A DNA stretch of 64,000 nt. Origin: Flavonifractor sp. An82 (GTDB taxonomy: Bacteria > Bacillota > Clostridia > Oscillospirales > Oscillospiraceae). The stretch covers positions 558,001-622,000 of the forward strand of contig NZ_NFHG01000001.1 of assembly GCF_002159265.1 (NCBI RefSeq), written 5' to 3'. Shown here piece after piece: positions 53,555 through 62,195 of the stretch (its first letter is position 1; each line of letters starts with the position of its first letter). The position numbers and the translations under genes are program-made. Under the pieces are notes generated by a model that saw only the letters and a list, made by a program, of their open reading frames with translations, did not search any database and had not been told where the DNA came from.

Positions 53555-54420
53555 CTGTTTTCGTCCACCTTCTCATAGACCTCATACTCGTCCCAGATCC
53601 GCTCCAGGCTCTCAAAGGTGCGGGAGAGGTCGTCGTTCTTCTTCCGGCCGATGGCCACAATAAGGGCGTTGACCAGGCTGAGGGGGGCCACCAGGGAGTC
53701 CACGAAGGAGGCCATGTCGCTCTTGGCCAGCAGGGTGATGGTGGAGTACGGGGCCAGCGGCGAGGTGGCCGAGTCGGTGATGGCGATGGCCTCCGCCCCC
53801 CGGTCGTGGGCAAACTGCATGGCCTTCACCGTCCGGCGGGAATACCGGGGGAAGCTGATGCCCAGAACCACATCCTCCGGTCCCACGTGGAGCAGCTGCT
53901 CAAAGACCTCACTGGCCGAGGTGGTGTGGATGATGGTCACATTGTTGAAGATCAGGGTGAAGTAGAACCCCATAAAGCTGGCAATGGCGGCAGCGGAGCG
54001 CACGCCCAGAATATAGATGTGTCGGGCCTTCGCGATGGCGTCCACTGCCCGCTGGAACTGAGCCTGGTCGGTCTCCTCCATGGTAAGGCGGATCTTCTCA
54101 ATGTCGGACTGCATCACCATGGACAGAATGTCATGGTCCCCGATGCGGTCGTTGGTCACCTCAATGCGCTGGATGGAGGTGAGCTTGCTGCGGATCATCT
54201 CCTGCAAAGCCTTCTGCATGGCGGGATAGCCGTCATACCCCAGCTCGGCGGCAAAGCGCACCACCGTGGACTCGCTGACCTTCACCGTCTTGCCCAGCTT
54301 GCTGGCCGTCATGAAGGCGGCCTTGTCGTAGGACTCCAGGATGAAGTTGGCAATGAGCTTCTGCCCCTTGGAGAAGGTATTCATTTCAGACTGAATGGTA
54401 GAGAGAATATCTTTCGGCAT
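53551..54420 (-). CDS. RpiR/MurR family transcriptional regulator
   Basis: 289 residues: amino-terminal helix-turn-helix (KTVKVSESTVVRFAAELGYDG) and a SIS sugar-phosphate-binding domain (YILGVRSAAAIASFMG, GISFPRYSRRTVKAM). Members sense sugar phosphates, often amino sugars. Here it precedes a housekeeping operon with no sugar genes, so its target is not evident. GGGAGG eight bases ahead of the ATG. Confidence 0.92.
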   Translation of the reverse strand: MPKDILSTIQSEMNTFSKGQKLIANFILESYDKAAFMTASKLGKTVKVSESTVVRFAAELGYDGYPAMQKALQEMIRSKLTSIQRIEVTNDRIGDHDILSMVMQSDIEKIRLTMEETDQAQFQRAVDAIAKARHIYILGVRSAAAIASFMGFYFTLIFNNVTIIHTTSASEVFEQLLHVGPEDVVLGISFPRYSRRTVKAMQFAHDRGAEAIAITDSATSPLAPYSTITLLAKSDMASFVDSLVAPLSLVNALIVAIGRKKNDDLSRTFESLERIWDEYEVYEKVDENS

Positions 54421-54532
54421 GATGTGTACCTCCCGGCGTCTTTGGTTCTTGTTGACATAACGCCGTTAACCTGACTGGCAAAGAATCCCGGCCCGCCCGC
54501 CGGCGCCCCGGCGAACAGACCGGATGGACGCG

Positions 54533-54554
54533 GGCTCCGCGCAGCCGCGGAGCC
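54533..54554 (-). other. hairpin in the leader of the RpiR-type gene
   Basis: GGCTCCGCG-CAGC-CGCGGAGCC, a perfect 9-bp GC stem downstream of the promoter. No T-run; it could affect the leader RNA. Confidence 0.5.
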
Positions 54555-54575
54555 TCCGCAGATTCAGTAACCAAT

Positions 54576-54604
54576 ATCATACCGGTTTTCCGGGGGAAAA
54601 GCAA
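54576..54604 (-). promoter_or_regulatory. promoter of the RpiR-type gene
   Basis: TTGCTT (54604-54599), 17 bases and TATGAT (54581-54576) on the minus strand, with a leader of about 150 bases. Confidence 0.6.
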
Positions 54605-54647
54605 TCCCTTTTTTGCAAGAAATCCATCAACTCCTGCAAAAATTCCG

Positions 54648-55355
54648 TTACAGATCCCGGGGCAGCCGCTCCAGCAGGGCCACCTCTTCGGGGCCCAGCC
54701 GCCGCCAGCGGCCCGGCTTCAGCTCTCCCAGGGTGAGGGCTCCCTCCCGCACCCGGCGCAGGCGGGTGACCTGCAGCCCGGCCTGGGCGCACATGCGCCG
54801 CACCTGCCGGTTGCGCCCCTCGTGGATGGTGACGGACAGGATACCCTCCCCCGCTCGTTCCACCCTGGCGGGGCTGAGGGGCACGCCGTCCAGCTCCATG
54901 GGACCCCGCAGCACCGGAAGGGCAGTGGGGATGTCCCCCTTCACCCACACCAGGTACTCCTTCTCCACCTCATGGCTGGGGTGGAGAAGCCGCTGGGTCA
55001 GTTCCCCGTCGTCGGTGAGGATGAGCAGGCCCTCCGAGTCCAGGTCCAGCCGGCCCACCGGCCACACCCGGGCCCCGCAGTCCTTCACCAGGTCGGCCAC
55101 CGTTTTCCGGCCCTTCTCGTCAGATAGGGTGGTGACGTAGCCCCGGGGCTTGTTGAGCAGCAGATAAGTACGGCGGTCGAGCCCCTTGATGGGCTTGCCG
55201 TCCACCCGGATGTCGTCCCTGTCCGGGTCGGCCTTGTCCCCCACCGCGGCGGGGCGGCCGTTCACCGTTACCCGGCCCGCCGCCAGCCAAGTTTCCGCCG
55301 TCCGGCGGGAGCACAGGCCGTGGGCGGAGAGTATTTTTTGCAGCCGTTCTTCCAC
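54648..55355 (-). CDS. rRNA pseudouridine synthase (RluB/RsuA family)
   Basis: 235 residues from a GTG at 55355 (AAGGAG seven bases ahead). An amino-terminal S4 domain (RLQKILSAHGLCSRRTAETW) is followed by the catalytic domain with PVGRLDLDSEGLLILTDDG, which holds the catalytic Asp, and EGRNRQVRRM. RluB and RsuA/RluE cannot be told apart by eye; RluB is most likely in a clostridium, as scpA-scpB are upstream in the same block. Confidence 0.92.
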   Translation of the reverse strand: MEERLQKILSAHGLCSRRTAETWLAAGRVTVNGRPAAVGDKADPDRDDIRVDGKPIKGLDRRTYLLLNKPRGYVTTLSDEKGRKTVADLVKDCGARVWPVGRLDLDSEGLLILTDDGELTQRLLHPSHEVEKEYLVWVKGDIPTALPVLRGPMELDGVPLSPARVERAGEGILSVTIHEGRNRQVRRMCAQAGLQVTRLRRVREGALTLGELKPGRWRRLGPEEVALLERLPRDL

Positions 55356-55377
55356 CGGCAGTCTCCTTTCCGCAGTT

Positions 55378-55405
55378 GAGGTCTGCCGCCGGAGCGGCAG
55401 ACCTC
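55378..55405 (-). other. hairpin between dacF and the pseudouridine synthase gene
   Basis: GAGGTCTGCCGC and GCGGCAGACCTC form a perfect 12-bp stem with a four-base loop. The flank has no T-run, so termination would be weak; it may mark partial read-through. Confidence 0.6.
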
Positions 55406-55411
55406 TTGCAT

Positions 55412-56488
55412 TCATCCAAACAGCCGCTGCCACCACCGCAGGGGGGCCGTGTTGTTGGCAACTCCCGTGTCGTAGAGCAGGGACAGCTGGCCGATCTCGT
55501 TTCCGTTGAGCGTAAAGGTCACCCGGCCCGCCGGGAACCCGGTCAGCACCGGCGCGCTCACCTGCTGGGGCAGCTCCACCGTTTGGGTTATCTGTTCTCC
55601 CGCCGCCAGCGGGTAGTAGAAGTCGGACACGGTGCTCACCTGTGCAAACCGGCACAGGCTGCCCGCCACCGGGATCTGAGTCCCCTCCCCCGCCGCAGCC
55701 ACCAGGGTACGGGGATAGGCGGCAAAGCCGTAGTCAAAGAGGGCGGCGTGGTCGGCCCAGTCGTTGGGGGCGTTGAGGGTGACGGCAATGAGCTCCTGGC
55801 CCTCCCGCATGGCGCTGGACACCAGAGTGCGCCCCGCCTCATCGGTGTAGCCCGTCTTCAGGCCGGTGCACCCCTCATACCGCCACAGCAGCTTGTTGTG
55901 GTTGGTCAGGCTCCGCCCGGCGATAGAGACAGACCGGGTGGACGCGATGATCCGCAGCTCCTCCTGCTCCAGCACCGCCCGGGCCAGAAGGGCCATGTCA
56001 TAGGCGGTGGAGTAGTGCTGGGGATCGTCCAGACCGTTGGGGTTGGCGAAGTGGGTGTCGTTCATGCCCAGCTGGGCCGCCATTTTGTTCATCTCCGCCA
56101 CGAAGGCATCCACGTCCCCGGCGCTATACCCGGCGATGGCCAGGGCCGCGTCGTTGCCCGAAGAGAGCAGCAGCCCATAGAGCAGGGCCTCCAGACTTAG
56201 CTCCTCCCCCGGCTTGAGGTACATGGAGGAGCCCTCCGCTCCCGTCCACTCCTTCTCCACTCTCACTGTGGAGGACAGGTCCGGATGGAGCTCCACCGCC
56301 ACCAGGGCGGTCATGAGCTTGGTGATGCTGGCAATGCTCCGCCGCTCCCTTGCGTTCTTTTCATAGAGCACCCGCCCGCTCTCTTGATCCATCAGAATGG
56401 CGCAGGAGGCGGACAGGGTGGGCTGTGCCCCGTAAACGGGCAGGACCAGCAGGGACAGGACGATCAAAAGAGCGCACCAGCGTTTCAA
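55412..56488 (-). CDS. dacF: D-alanyl-D-alanine carboxypeptidase, DacF-type
   Basis: Penicillin-binding protein 5 family, trims the last D-Ala of wall peptides. 358 residues from a TTG at 56488 with GAGGTG eight bases ahead. Signal peptide LLIVLSLLVLPVYGA; active-site motifs SIASITKLM, SSGND and LKTGYTDEAG; a carboxy-terminal beta domain. DacF-type enzymes shape the spore cortex in Bacillus; next to gerW this fits a sporulation role, but it could be a vegetative enzyme. Confidence 0.92.
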   Translation of the reverse strand: MKRWCALLIVLSLLVLPVYGAQPTLSASCAILMDQESGRVLYEKNARERRSIASITKLMTALVAVELHPDLSSTVRVEKEWTGAEGSSMYLKPGEELSLEALLYGLLLSSGNDAALAIAGYSAGDVDAFVAEMNKMAAQLGMNDTHFANPNGLDDPQHYSTAYDMALLARAVLEQEELRIIASTRSVSIAGRSLTNHNKLLWRYEGCTGLKTGYTDEAGRTLVSSAMREGQELIAVTLNAPNDWADHAALFDYGFAAYPRTLVAAAGEGTQIPVAGSLCRFAQVSTVSDFYYPLAAGEQITQTVELPQQVSAPVLTGFPAGRVTFTLNGNEIGQLSLLYDTGVANNTAPLRWWQRLFG

Positions 56489-56514
56489 AACAGCATCACC
56501 TCACGTTGATGCCG

Positions 56515-56964
56515 TTAGTATACGCCTCCGAAGCCCGGTTTATCCTCGGTCTGCTTGGCGGCCTTCTCCGCCGCCTTCTTCTCCTGCTGCTTCTCGATGA
56601 AGTCGGTGATCTTGTCGATGGCCTCGGGCACCATCTCCACCACCCGGTCCACGGTGGTGGCGGCGGGAGGCGCCACGGGCAGCAGCTTCACAGAGCCGTC
56701 CTTGACCACCAGAAAGCCCACCGGGATCAGGTTGACGCCGGCTCCGGCGCCGCCGCCGAAGCAGCTGTTGTCCTCCGGCTTCTTGTGCTTGCTGCCGAAC
56801 TCGGTGCCGCCGGAGCCCACGCCCACGCTGAGCCGGGAGATGGGGATGATGGTCACCCCACCCGCCGTAATGGCCTGGCCCACAATGGTATTGGTATCCG
56901 CGATCTCCCGGACCTTGTCCACGATTTCACTCATCAGATCGCCAATGGGATGCTGCTTTTCCAT
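56515..56964 (-). CDS. gerW: GerW/YtfJ family spore protein
   Basis: 149 residues. The pattern TIVGQAITAGGVTIIPISRLSV and the GGGAGAGVNLIPVGFLVV stretch are the YtfJ (GerW) signature; it is a forespore protein needed for germination in Bacillus. It follows DUF2953 by three bases, as in the B. subtilis ytfI-ytfJ pair. Confidence 0.95.
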   Translation of the reverse strand: MEKQHPIGDLMSEIVDKVREIADTNTIVGQAITAGGVTIIPISRLSVGVGSGGTEFGSKHKKPEDNSCFGGGAGAGVNLIPVGFLVVKDGSVKLLPVAPPAATTVDRVVEMVPEAIDKITDFIEKQQEKKAAEKAAKQTEDKPGFGGVY

Positions 56965-56967
56965 ACC

Positions 56968-57591
56968 TTAAACCGCCTCTTTCTGTGTTTCCTGGGGGGA
57001 TTTCTTCCCCTTTTTCTGCTGGGAAAGGATGGGCAGCACCCTGGCGGCCGCCCAGGCCCCCAGAACGATGATCTGCCCGATGGTCAAAGTGGCCGCCGCG
57101 TGGAGCTCCGCCGTGGCATGCTGGGCGATGAAATCCATCCGCGTGCGGATGTGCCACTCCTTCACCTTAAAATTCTGCTCCACCAAAGGCCAAAACATAC
57201 CGATGGCCATGTTGAGCTTGCCGTAATTCAACGCCGTGCGCACCGGATCGGTGGAGGCCACGGTGATGTCCAGATCAAACAAATCGATACGGATTTTATT
57301 CTTCAGCCGCCCGGCGGCCTCCGCCGCCATGGGCAGCAGCTGCTTGGCCAGGGGGATGAGCTCCTCCAGGGGGGGCAGCTTTTTCTCCTCCTTGGGGGCG
57401 GGCTGTGCTTTGTGCCCTTTGGCTTTCCGGGGCTTTTTGGCCTTCCTGGGATAGAGGGTGATCTTCACCGGCCCTGCCAGCAGCCGAACGGACAGGCGGT
57501 TTTGGACGTACTCCGCCCGCACCCCAACCCGGATCAGGCTGATCAGCGCCAGTACCAGCACCACGATCCCCAGGATCAGCAGTACGATCAT
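56968..57591 (-). CDS. DUF2953 protein (YtfI-like)
   Basis: 207 residues with an amino-terminal membrane helix (VLLILGIVVLVLALISLI), a Lys/Pro-rich stretch (RKAKKPRKAKGHKAQPAP) and the DUF2953 core with a second hydrophobic segment (TIGQIIVLGAWAAARVL). Role unknown; linked to gerW and sporulation by constant neighbourhood. Confidence 0.85.
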   Translation of the reverse strand: MIVLLILGIVVLVLALISLIRVGVRAEYVQNRLSVRLLAGPVKITLYPRKAKKPRKAKGHKAQPAPKEEKKLPPLEELIPLAKQLLPMAAEAAGRLKNKIRIDLFDLDITVASTDPVRTALNYGKLNMAIGMFWPLVEQNFKVKEWHIRTRMDFIAQHATAELHAAATLTIGQIIVLGAWAAARVLPILSQQKKGKKSPQETQKEAV

Positions 57592-58253
57592 GCCCCAGAC
57601 TCCTCCTCAGACTTGGCCAGCTCTCTTGCCGCCGCTTCGATCTCTTCCTCGGTGACTTCCGCCAGGTCCTCCCCCGCTTCCGCCGCCTTCAGCCGCTCCA
57701 CCGCCGCCTGCATCTCCAGGGTGATCTGCCCGTCCTCCGGCGGCATGTTGGGCAGCTCGGGCAGCTCGTCCAGGCTGGACAGGCCGAAGGAACGCAGGAA
57801 GGTCTGGGTGGTGCGGTACTGAATGGGCCGGCCGGGCACCGCCAGACGGCCGCACTCCTCGATCAGGTCCCGCTCCAGCAGCAGACCGATGGTGTAGGAG
57901 CTGTCCACCCCCCGCACCTGGTCCACATAGGCCCGGGTGGCGGTCTGGTGGTAGGCGATGATGGCCAGCACCTCCAGGGCCGGCTGGCTCAGCCGGGCGG
58001 GGCGGCGGGTCTCAAAGGCCTTTCGGATATAGGGGGCAAATTCCGGGGCGGAGCACAGCTGATAGCTGCTCTCCAGCCGCACCAGCCGGATGCCCCGGCG
58101 CTCATAGCTGTAGTTGTCGGCCATCCGCTTGCACATCGTGTCCACGGTGCCCCGGTCCAGATCCAGGGCCAGACACAGCCGCTCCACCCCCACCGGTTCC
58201 CCTGCGGCAAAGAGGATGCCTTCGATGGCCGATTCGATTTCCTTCACTTCCAT
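57588..58253 (-). CDS. scpB: segregation and condensation protein B
   Basis: 221 residues from MEVKEIESAIEGILFAAGEP. Two winged helices: ALEVLAIIAYHQTATRAYVDQVRG is the ScpB hallmark. Forms the SMC-ScpAB condensin with ScpA. Confidence 0.96.
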   Translation of the reverse strand: MEVKEIESAIEGILFAAGEPVGVERLCLALDLDRGTVDTMCKRMADNYSYERRGIRLVRLESSYQLCSAPEFAPYIRKAFETRRPARLSQPALEVLAIIAYHQTATRAYVDQVRGVDSSYTIGLLLERDLIEECGRLAVPGRPIQYRTTQTFLRSFGLSSLDELPELPNMPPEDGQITLEMQAAVERLKAAEAGEDLAEVTEEEIEAAARELAKSEEESGA

Positions 58254-58257
58254 TGGA

Positions 58258-59079
58258 TTATTCCCCCTCCTCCGGCTGGTAAACATCGGTGGAGTAGACC
58301 GGCTCCTCCCCGCCCTCCCCAGTGCTGGTGATGGTGCAGTCCTGCTCGGTCCCCGCCAGACGCACCCGGCGGGCCTTGCACAGCTCCAGCACCGCGATAA
58401 AGGTGGCCACGATCTCCGACCGGCTCCGGTTGCCCTTGAAGAGGGCGGAAAACCGGGTGACGCCGAAACGGGCCAGCCGTTCCAGGATCTCGTCAGCCTT
58501 GTCGGCCACCGGGTAGGGCTCCCGGCCCACGATGCCCTCGAAGGCAGCCATAGGGGGCGGCAGCCGGTTGTCGGTCCGGGCCAGCACCGACTTCATAGCC
58601 TTCAGCAGGTCCTCCGGCTTATGGACGTAGCGATAGGTCTTGTCCGCCTGGACAGCCTCCGGCGGCTTGGTCAGGTAGTCCCGCCCCACAGCGTACCGGT
58701 CGGACAGGGCGGGCACTACCGCCTTGATGCGGACATAGTCCTCCCGCCGCTGGTGCTCCTCCAGAGAGGCCATCAGCTGTTCCAGCTCGGACAGAGCCTC
58801 CTCGTCGTGGATGGACAGCAGCATGCGGGTCTTGATGTAGACCAGCTGGGCCGCCATGGTGACGAACTCGCTGGCCACCTCCAGGTCCAGCTGCCGCCGC
58901 TGGTCCATCCAGGAGAGATATTGGTCCAGAATCAGGGAGATCTGAATGTCCTTGATCTCCATTTTGTTCTTGCTCAGCAGATGGAGGATCAGGTCCAGGG
59001 GGCCGTTGAAGTCCTCCATGTCCTGCCGGTTCTTAACCACTTTTTCCAGATGGTAAATGGGCGTTTCGATGGCACTCAC
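58258..59079 (-). CDS. scpA: segregation and condensation protein A
   Basis: 273 residues. The kleisin motif MEDFNGPLDLILHLLSKNKM is preceded by about 20 residues, as in related clostridia; the carboxy end has the winged helix (RFGVTRFSALFKGNRSRSEI). The start is a GTG that touches the stop of the M50 gene; the ribosome site is poor, so translation is probably coupled. Confidence 0.95.
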   Translation of the reverse strand: MSAIETPIYHLEKVVKNRQDMEDFNGPLDLILHLLSKNKMEIKDIQISLILDQYLSWMDQRRQLDLEVASEFVTMAAQLVYIKTRMLLSIHDEEALSELEQLMASLEEHQRREDYVRIKAVVPALSDRYAVGRDYLTKPPEAVQADKTYRYVHKPEDLLKAMKSVLARTDNRLPPPMAAFEGIVGREPYPVADKADEILERLARFGVTRFSALFKGNRSRSEIVATFIAVLELCKARRVRLAGTEQDCTITSTGEGGEEPVYSTDVYQPEEGE

Positions 59080-59080
59080 C

Positions 59081-59791
59081 TCAAAACAGGTTCAGAATGG
59101 CGGACACGTCCTGGAGGTAGAGCAGCCATTCCAGGGGCATTCCGGTGAGGGCGCACAGCCCCCTCAGGCACTGGATCATCAGAAAGCTCAGGGGTTTGTC
59201 AAAGGCCCCCAGCAGCACCAGGACGATGAGCAGGCCCATCACATACCGCTCGTACTTGAGGATGGTATAGTAGGCCCGGTCGGGCAGCAGAGCGAAGAGG
59301 ATCTTGGACCCGTCCAGGGGGGAAATGGGGATCAGGTTGAACAGGCCCATGCCCACCCCCAGCAAAGCCATGTTGGCCAGAAAGCACAGGATGAGCAGAG
59401 TCATTTCCCCCAGGGGGGCAAAGTGCCAGATCACCGAGGACAGCCCCACCGCCGCCAGAGCGGTGAGGAAGTTGGCCGCCGGACCTGCCAGCGCGGTGAG
59501 GGCCATCCCCTGCTTGGGGTGCTTGAAGTAGCGCATATTGACGGGCACCGGCTTGGCCCAGCCCACCTTGGCCACCACCATCATCAAAAGACCGATGAGG
59601 TCCAGATGCTTGATGGGGTTGAGGGTGAGCCGCCCCGCGTTTTTGGCGGTGGGGTCCCCCAGCCGGTAGGCCACCAGGCCGTGGGACAGCTCGTGGAGCG
59701 TGATGCAGAGCAGGGCGGCCACGGCGCTGATGAGCAGGGTGATCAGCCCCCACCAGTCCATATGCCGGGCAAATTCACTCAAAGAACCCAA
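59081..59791 (-). CDS. site-2 protease family membrane metallopeptidase (M50)
   Basis: 236 residues from a TTG at 59791 (GGAGG eight bases ahead). Membrane segments about 13-33, 95-115, 125-150 and 185-205. Zinc site ITLHELSHGLVAYRLG and the distal LIPISPLDGSKI motif. Sits before scpA, as in many Firmicutes; the substrate is not known. Confidence 0.92.
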   Translation of the reverse strand: MGSLSEFARHMDWWGLITLLISAVAALLCITLHELSHGLVAYRLGDPTAKNAGRLTLNPIKHLDLIGLLMMVVAKVGWAKPVPVNMRYFKHPKQGMALTALAGPAANFLTALAAVGLSSVIWHFAPLGEMTLLILCFLANMALLGVGMGLFNLIPISPLDGSKILFALLPDRAYYTILKYERYVMGLLIVLVLLGAFDKPLSFLMIQCLRGLCALTGMPLEWLLYLQDVSAILNLF

Positions 59792-59794
59792 TGG

Positions 59795-60490
59795 TTATTC
59801 CTCCAACAGCTTGTCTTTCAGCTTGTTCAGCGTGTCCTCGGAGAGTCCGACGGCACGCAGATAGTCTGTGACGGAACCGTAGGCCGCCTCCAGCCGGTCC
59901 AGGCAGTCCTCCAGGTATTCCGGCTTGGAGGAGCCCACATAGGCGGGCAGGTTTTCCCGGGTCTCTCTCATCCACCGGATCACCGGGCGGATGTACAGCT
60001 CGGACACCTGATAGTCGGCCAGAATATCCAGCCGGTCCACCCCCGCCAGGGTGAGCAGCAGGGCGGCGATGCAGCCGGTGCGGTCCTTCCCCGCCATGCA
60101 GTGGAAGAGCACGCCCCCGGGGGCGGCAGCGATGGTCTCCAGCACCTCGCGCACAATCTCCTTGCGCTCCAGAGTGCGGAAATAGCCCAGGCCGATAAGC
60201 TTCTCCTCGTTGGGCAGCTTCTCACCGCCGGACATGGGGATGAAATGGTAGGAGAAACCGGGCCGGTTTGCCAGCTCATCCGGCAGAAATTCCTGCTCCG
60301 CCGGGCTGCGCAGGTCGATAATGGTGGTGAAGCCGTGCCCCAGCAGCCAGGCGGCGTCGCCGTCGGACAGCCCCATGGGGTTGTCCCCCCGCAGCAGAAC
60401 GCCCCACCGGGTGGTCCTTCCCTCCGCCGTGGGATAGCCGCCCAGATCCCGCAGGTTGAGCATCTTCCCCAGCACGATCCGCCGCTCCAT
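59795..60490 (-). CDS. tyrosine/serine protein phosphatase, Y_phosphatase3-like
   Basis: 231 residues. The P-loop FHCMAGKDRTG carries the catalytic Cys and Arg; the amino end NLRDLGGYPTAEGRTTRWGV is typical of this family, including MptpB-like enzymes. I start at the ATG at 60490 because GGGAGG lies eight bases ahead; the earlier ATG lacks a ribosome site. Substrate unknown (phospho-Tyr, phospho-Ser or phosphoinositide). Confidence 0.88.
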   Translation of the reverse strand: MERRIVLGKMLNLRDLGGYPTAEGRTTRWGVLLRGDNPMGLSDGDAAWLLGHGFTTIIDLRSPAEQEFLPDELANRPGFSYHFIPMSGGEKLPNEEKLIGLGYFRTLERKEIVREVLETIAAAPGGVLFHCMAGKDRTGCIAALLLTLAGVDRLDILADYQVSELYIRPVIRWMRETRENLPAYVGSSKPEYLEDCLDRLEAAYGSVTDYLRAVGLSEDTLNKLKDKLLEE

Positions 60491-60556
60491 CCCGGTTCCC
60501 TCCCTTTCTTCCATAATTTGATTCCGATTATATCAAATTTCCCCGAAAAACACAAG

Positions 60557-60586
60557 CCGGACCGGCGGGTCTGGCCGCCGGTCCGG
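60557..60586 (-). terminator. terminator of the FAH-family gene
   Basis: CCGGACCGGCGG and CCGCCGGTCCGG form a perfect 12-bp stem with a six-base loop; the tail is CTTGTGTTTTT. Confidence 0.85.
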
Positions 60587-60593
60587 TATGGGC

Positions 60594-61346
60594 TCAAACA
60601 ATATGGTTCCGCAGGGTGCCGATGCCCTGGACGGTGACCTCCACAATGTCCCCGGGCGCCATGGGGCCGATGCCCGCCGGGGTGCCGGTGGTCACCACGT
60701 CGCCGGGCTCCAGGGTCATGGAGGCGGTGATAAACTCCAGCAGCTGGGGTACCGCCGTCATGAACTGGCTGGTGTTCCCCTGCTGTACCACCGCCCCGTT
60801 GAGCCGGGTCTCGATGGCCAGATCGGAGGGGTCCACCTCGTCGGTGACCACAGGGCCCAAAGGGGCAAAGCCGTCCATACTCTTGCCCCGGGTCCACTGA
60901 CCGTCCCCCTTCTGCACGTCACGGGCGGTGACGTCGTTAAGGCAGGTGTAGCCCAGGATATAGTCTGCAAAGCTCTCTGCCTTTACATCCTTTGCCCGGC
61001 GGCGGATGACGAAGGCCAGCTCCCCCTCATAGTCCAGCCGTCCCACAAAGGCGGGGGCGTGGACGGTCCCCTCCGGGTGGTTGAGGGTGTTGGGAGCCTT
61101 CAGGAAGAGGATGGGCTGCTCGGGCACCCCCTCCCCCATCTCCACGGCGTGGTCGTAGTAGTTCTTGCCCACGCACACGATCTTGGTGGCCTCACAGGGA
61201 GCCACCAGACGGCAGGCCTCCAGGGGCAGGGTCTCCCCGTCGTAGCACAGCTCTTCAAAGGGAGGCTTGGTCAGGGTGCGCACCAGGTCCCCCTGGAGCA
61301 CACCCCATACACCTTTGCCGTCCCGCAGCAGCTTCACATATTTCAT
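60594..61346 (-). CDS. fumarylacetoacetate hydrolase family protein
   Basis: 250 residues. Metal site of the FAH fold: KNYYDHAVEMG with the YxxHAxE-like pattern, DYEGELAFVIRRRAKDV and GTPAGIGPMAPGD. Members are acylpyruvases, oxaloacetate decarboxylases or isomerases in aromatic-acid breakdown; which one cannot be told here. The start overlaps the engB stop by four bases. Confidence 0.92.
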   Translation of the reverse strand: MKYVKLLRDGKGVWGVLQGDLVRTLTKPPFEELCYDGETLPLEACRLVAPCEATKIVCVGKNYYDHAVEMGEGVPEQPILFLKAPNTLNHPEGTVHAPAFVGRLDYEGELAFVIRRRAKDVKAESFADYILGYTCLNDVTARDVQKGDGQWTRGKSMDGFAPLGPVVTDEVDPSDLAIETRLNGAVVQQGNTSQFMTAVPQLLEFITASMTLEPGDVVTTGTPAGIGPMAPGDIVEVTVQGIGTLRNHIV

Positions 61347-61942
61347 GCCAGTCCCTCCGCGTGGTCCAGGATCAGGTTGAGCAGTTCCTGCTTGCCATCC
61401 CCCTTCTCAGCTGAAAAGGGAATCACCTTTACACTTTCGTCCAACTCCAGGGTCTCCCGGATGCGGGCCAGGTTGGGCTCGATATCACTCTTGCGCAGCT
61501 TGTCCAGCTTGTTGGCCACCACGGCAAAGGGCCTGCCGCTGTTTTTGAACCACTGGGCCATGGTGCAGTCGTCGGCGGTGGGCTTGTGGCGGGAGTCCAC
61601 GATCATCAGCCCCAGGGTCATAAGAGAGGGGTCGGCAAACCACTCCTCCATCAGTCTCCCCCACCGCTGCTTCTCCGCCATGGATACCTTGGCGTAGCCG
61701 TAGCCCGGCAGGTCCACCAGATAGAAGGCGGAGTCGATGAGGAAGTAGTTGATGTGGGTGGTCTTGCCGGGGGCGGCGCCCACCCGGGCAAAGTTCTTCC
61801 GGTTCAGGAGCCGGTTGATCACCGACGATTTGCCCACGTTGGAGCGGCCGGCAAAGGCCACCTGGGCCAGCCGGTCCCGGGGAAAGTCGGACGCCTTGGC
61901 GGCGGAGCGGACAAATTCCGCTTTTTGCAGATTGATGGGCAT
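61343..61942 (-). CDS. engB: ribosome biogenesis GTPase YsxC/EngB
   Basis: 199 residues for 50S assembly. G1 AGRSNVGKSSVINRLL, G2 GKTTHINYFL, G3 DLPGYGYAKV and G4 NKLDKL. GGGAGG precedes the ATG at 61942; an in-frame start at 62011 would read into the repeat (copy B) and is rejected. Follows lon, as in B. subtilis (lonA-ysxC). Confidence 0.97.
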   Translation of the reverse strand: MPINLQKAEFVRSAAKASDFPRDRLAQVAFAGRSNVGKSSVINRLLNRKNFARVGAAPGKTTHINYFLIDSAFYLVDLPGYGYAKVSMAEKQRWGRLMEEWFADPSLMTLGLMIVDSRHKPTADDCTMAQWFKNSGRPFAVVANKLDKLRKSDIEPNLARIRETLELDESVKVIPFSAEKGDGKQELLNLILDHAEGLA

Positions 61943-61960
61943 AATTACCTCCCGAAAAAT

Positions 61961-62143
61961 TCGAAAAAGTGGCCGGAGGCACTTTTTCGAGTAGGTTGCA
62001 GTCTGCTGCATGCAGGTTTTGTCCGCTGAAAGCGGACAAAACCCACACTTGCAGCCTGAGAAGTGTTTTCAGCCACGCACATGTCGCGGCTGAAAACAGA
62101 TCCCACTTTTTCGCGTCTGCGGACGCGAACTCTGCGAGGCTTT
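61961..62143 (+). repeat. dispersed structured repeat, copy B
   Basis: Second copy of the 183-bp element at 7419-7601, reading the same way on the plus strand. H1 is weaker: 11 bp plus a bulge (TCGAAAAAGTG with CACTTTTTCGA). H2 is perfect here (TTTTGTCCGCT / AGCGGACAAAA, loop GAA). H3 is identical to copy A. H4 is TTCGCGTC / GACGCGAA with the same TGCG loop. The changes in H2 and H4 keep pairing. It lies between lon and engB, so relative to transcription it is inverted compared with copy A. On the minus strand H1 ends in T's and could terminate lon. Confidence 0.85.
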
Positions 62144-62195
62144 CCAGCGCCGGAAGAATCCTTGCTCCTTCTGGGCTCAAAATGATAGTGAGAAT

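Noticed and set aside
61943-62011. Extended engB start at 62011
   Set aside because: The extra 23 residues come from repeat copy B and lack a ribosome site; the ATG at 61942 has GGGAGG and gives the normal EngB amino end.
61961-62143. Conserved minus-strand peptide encoded in both repeat copies (AWLKT...LRLQVWVL...GQNLHAADC)
   Set aside because: No start codon with ribosome site, and the amino-acid likeness follows directly from DNA identity of the repeat; base changes follow stem pairing rather than codon positions.
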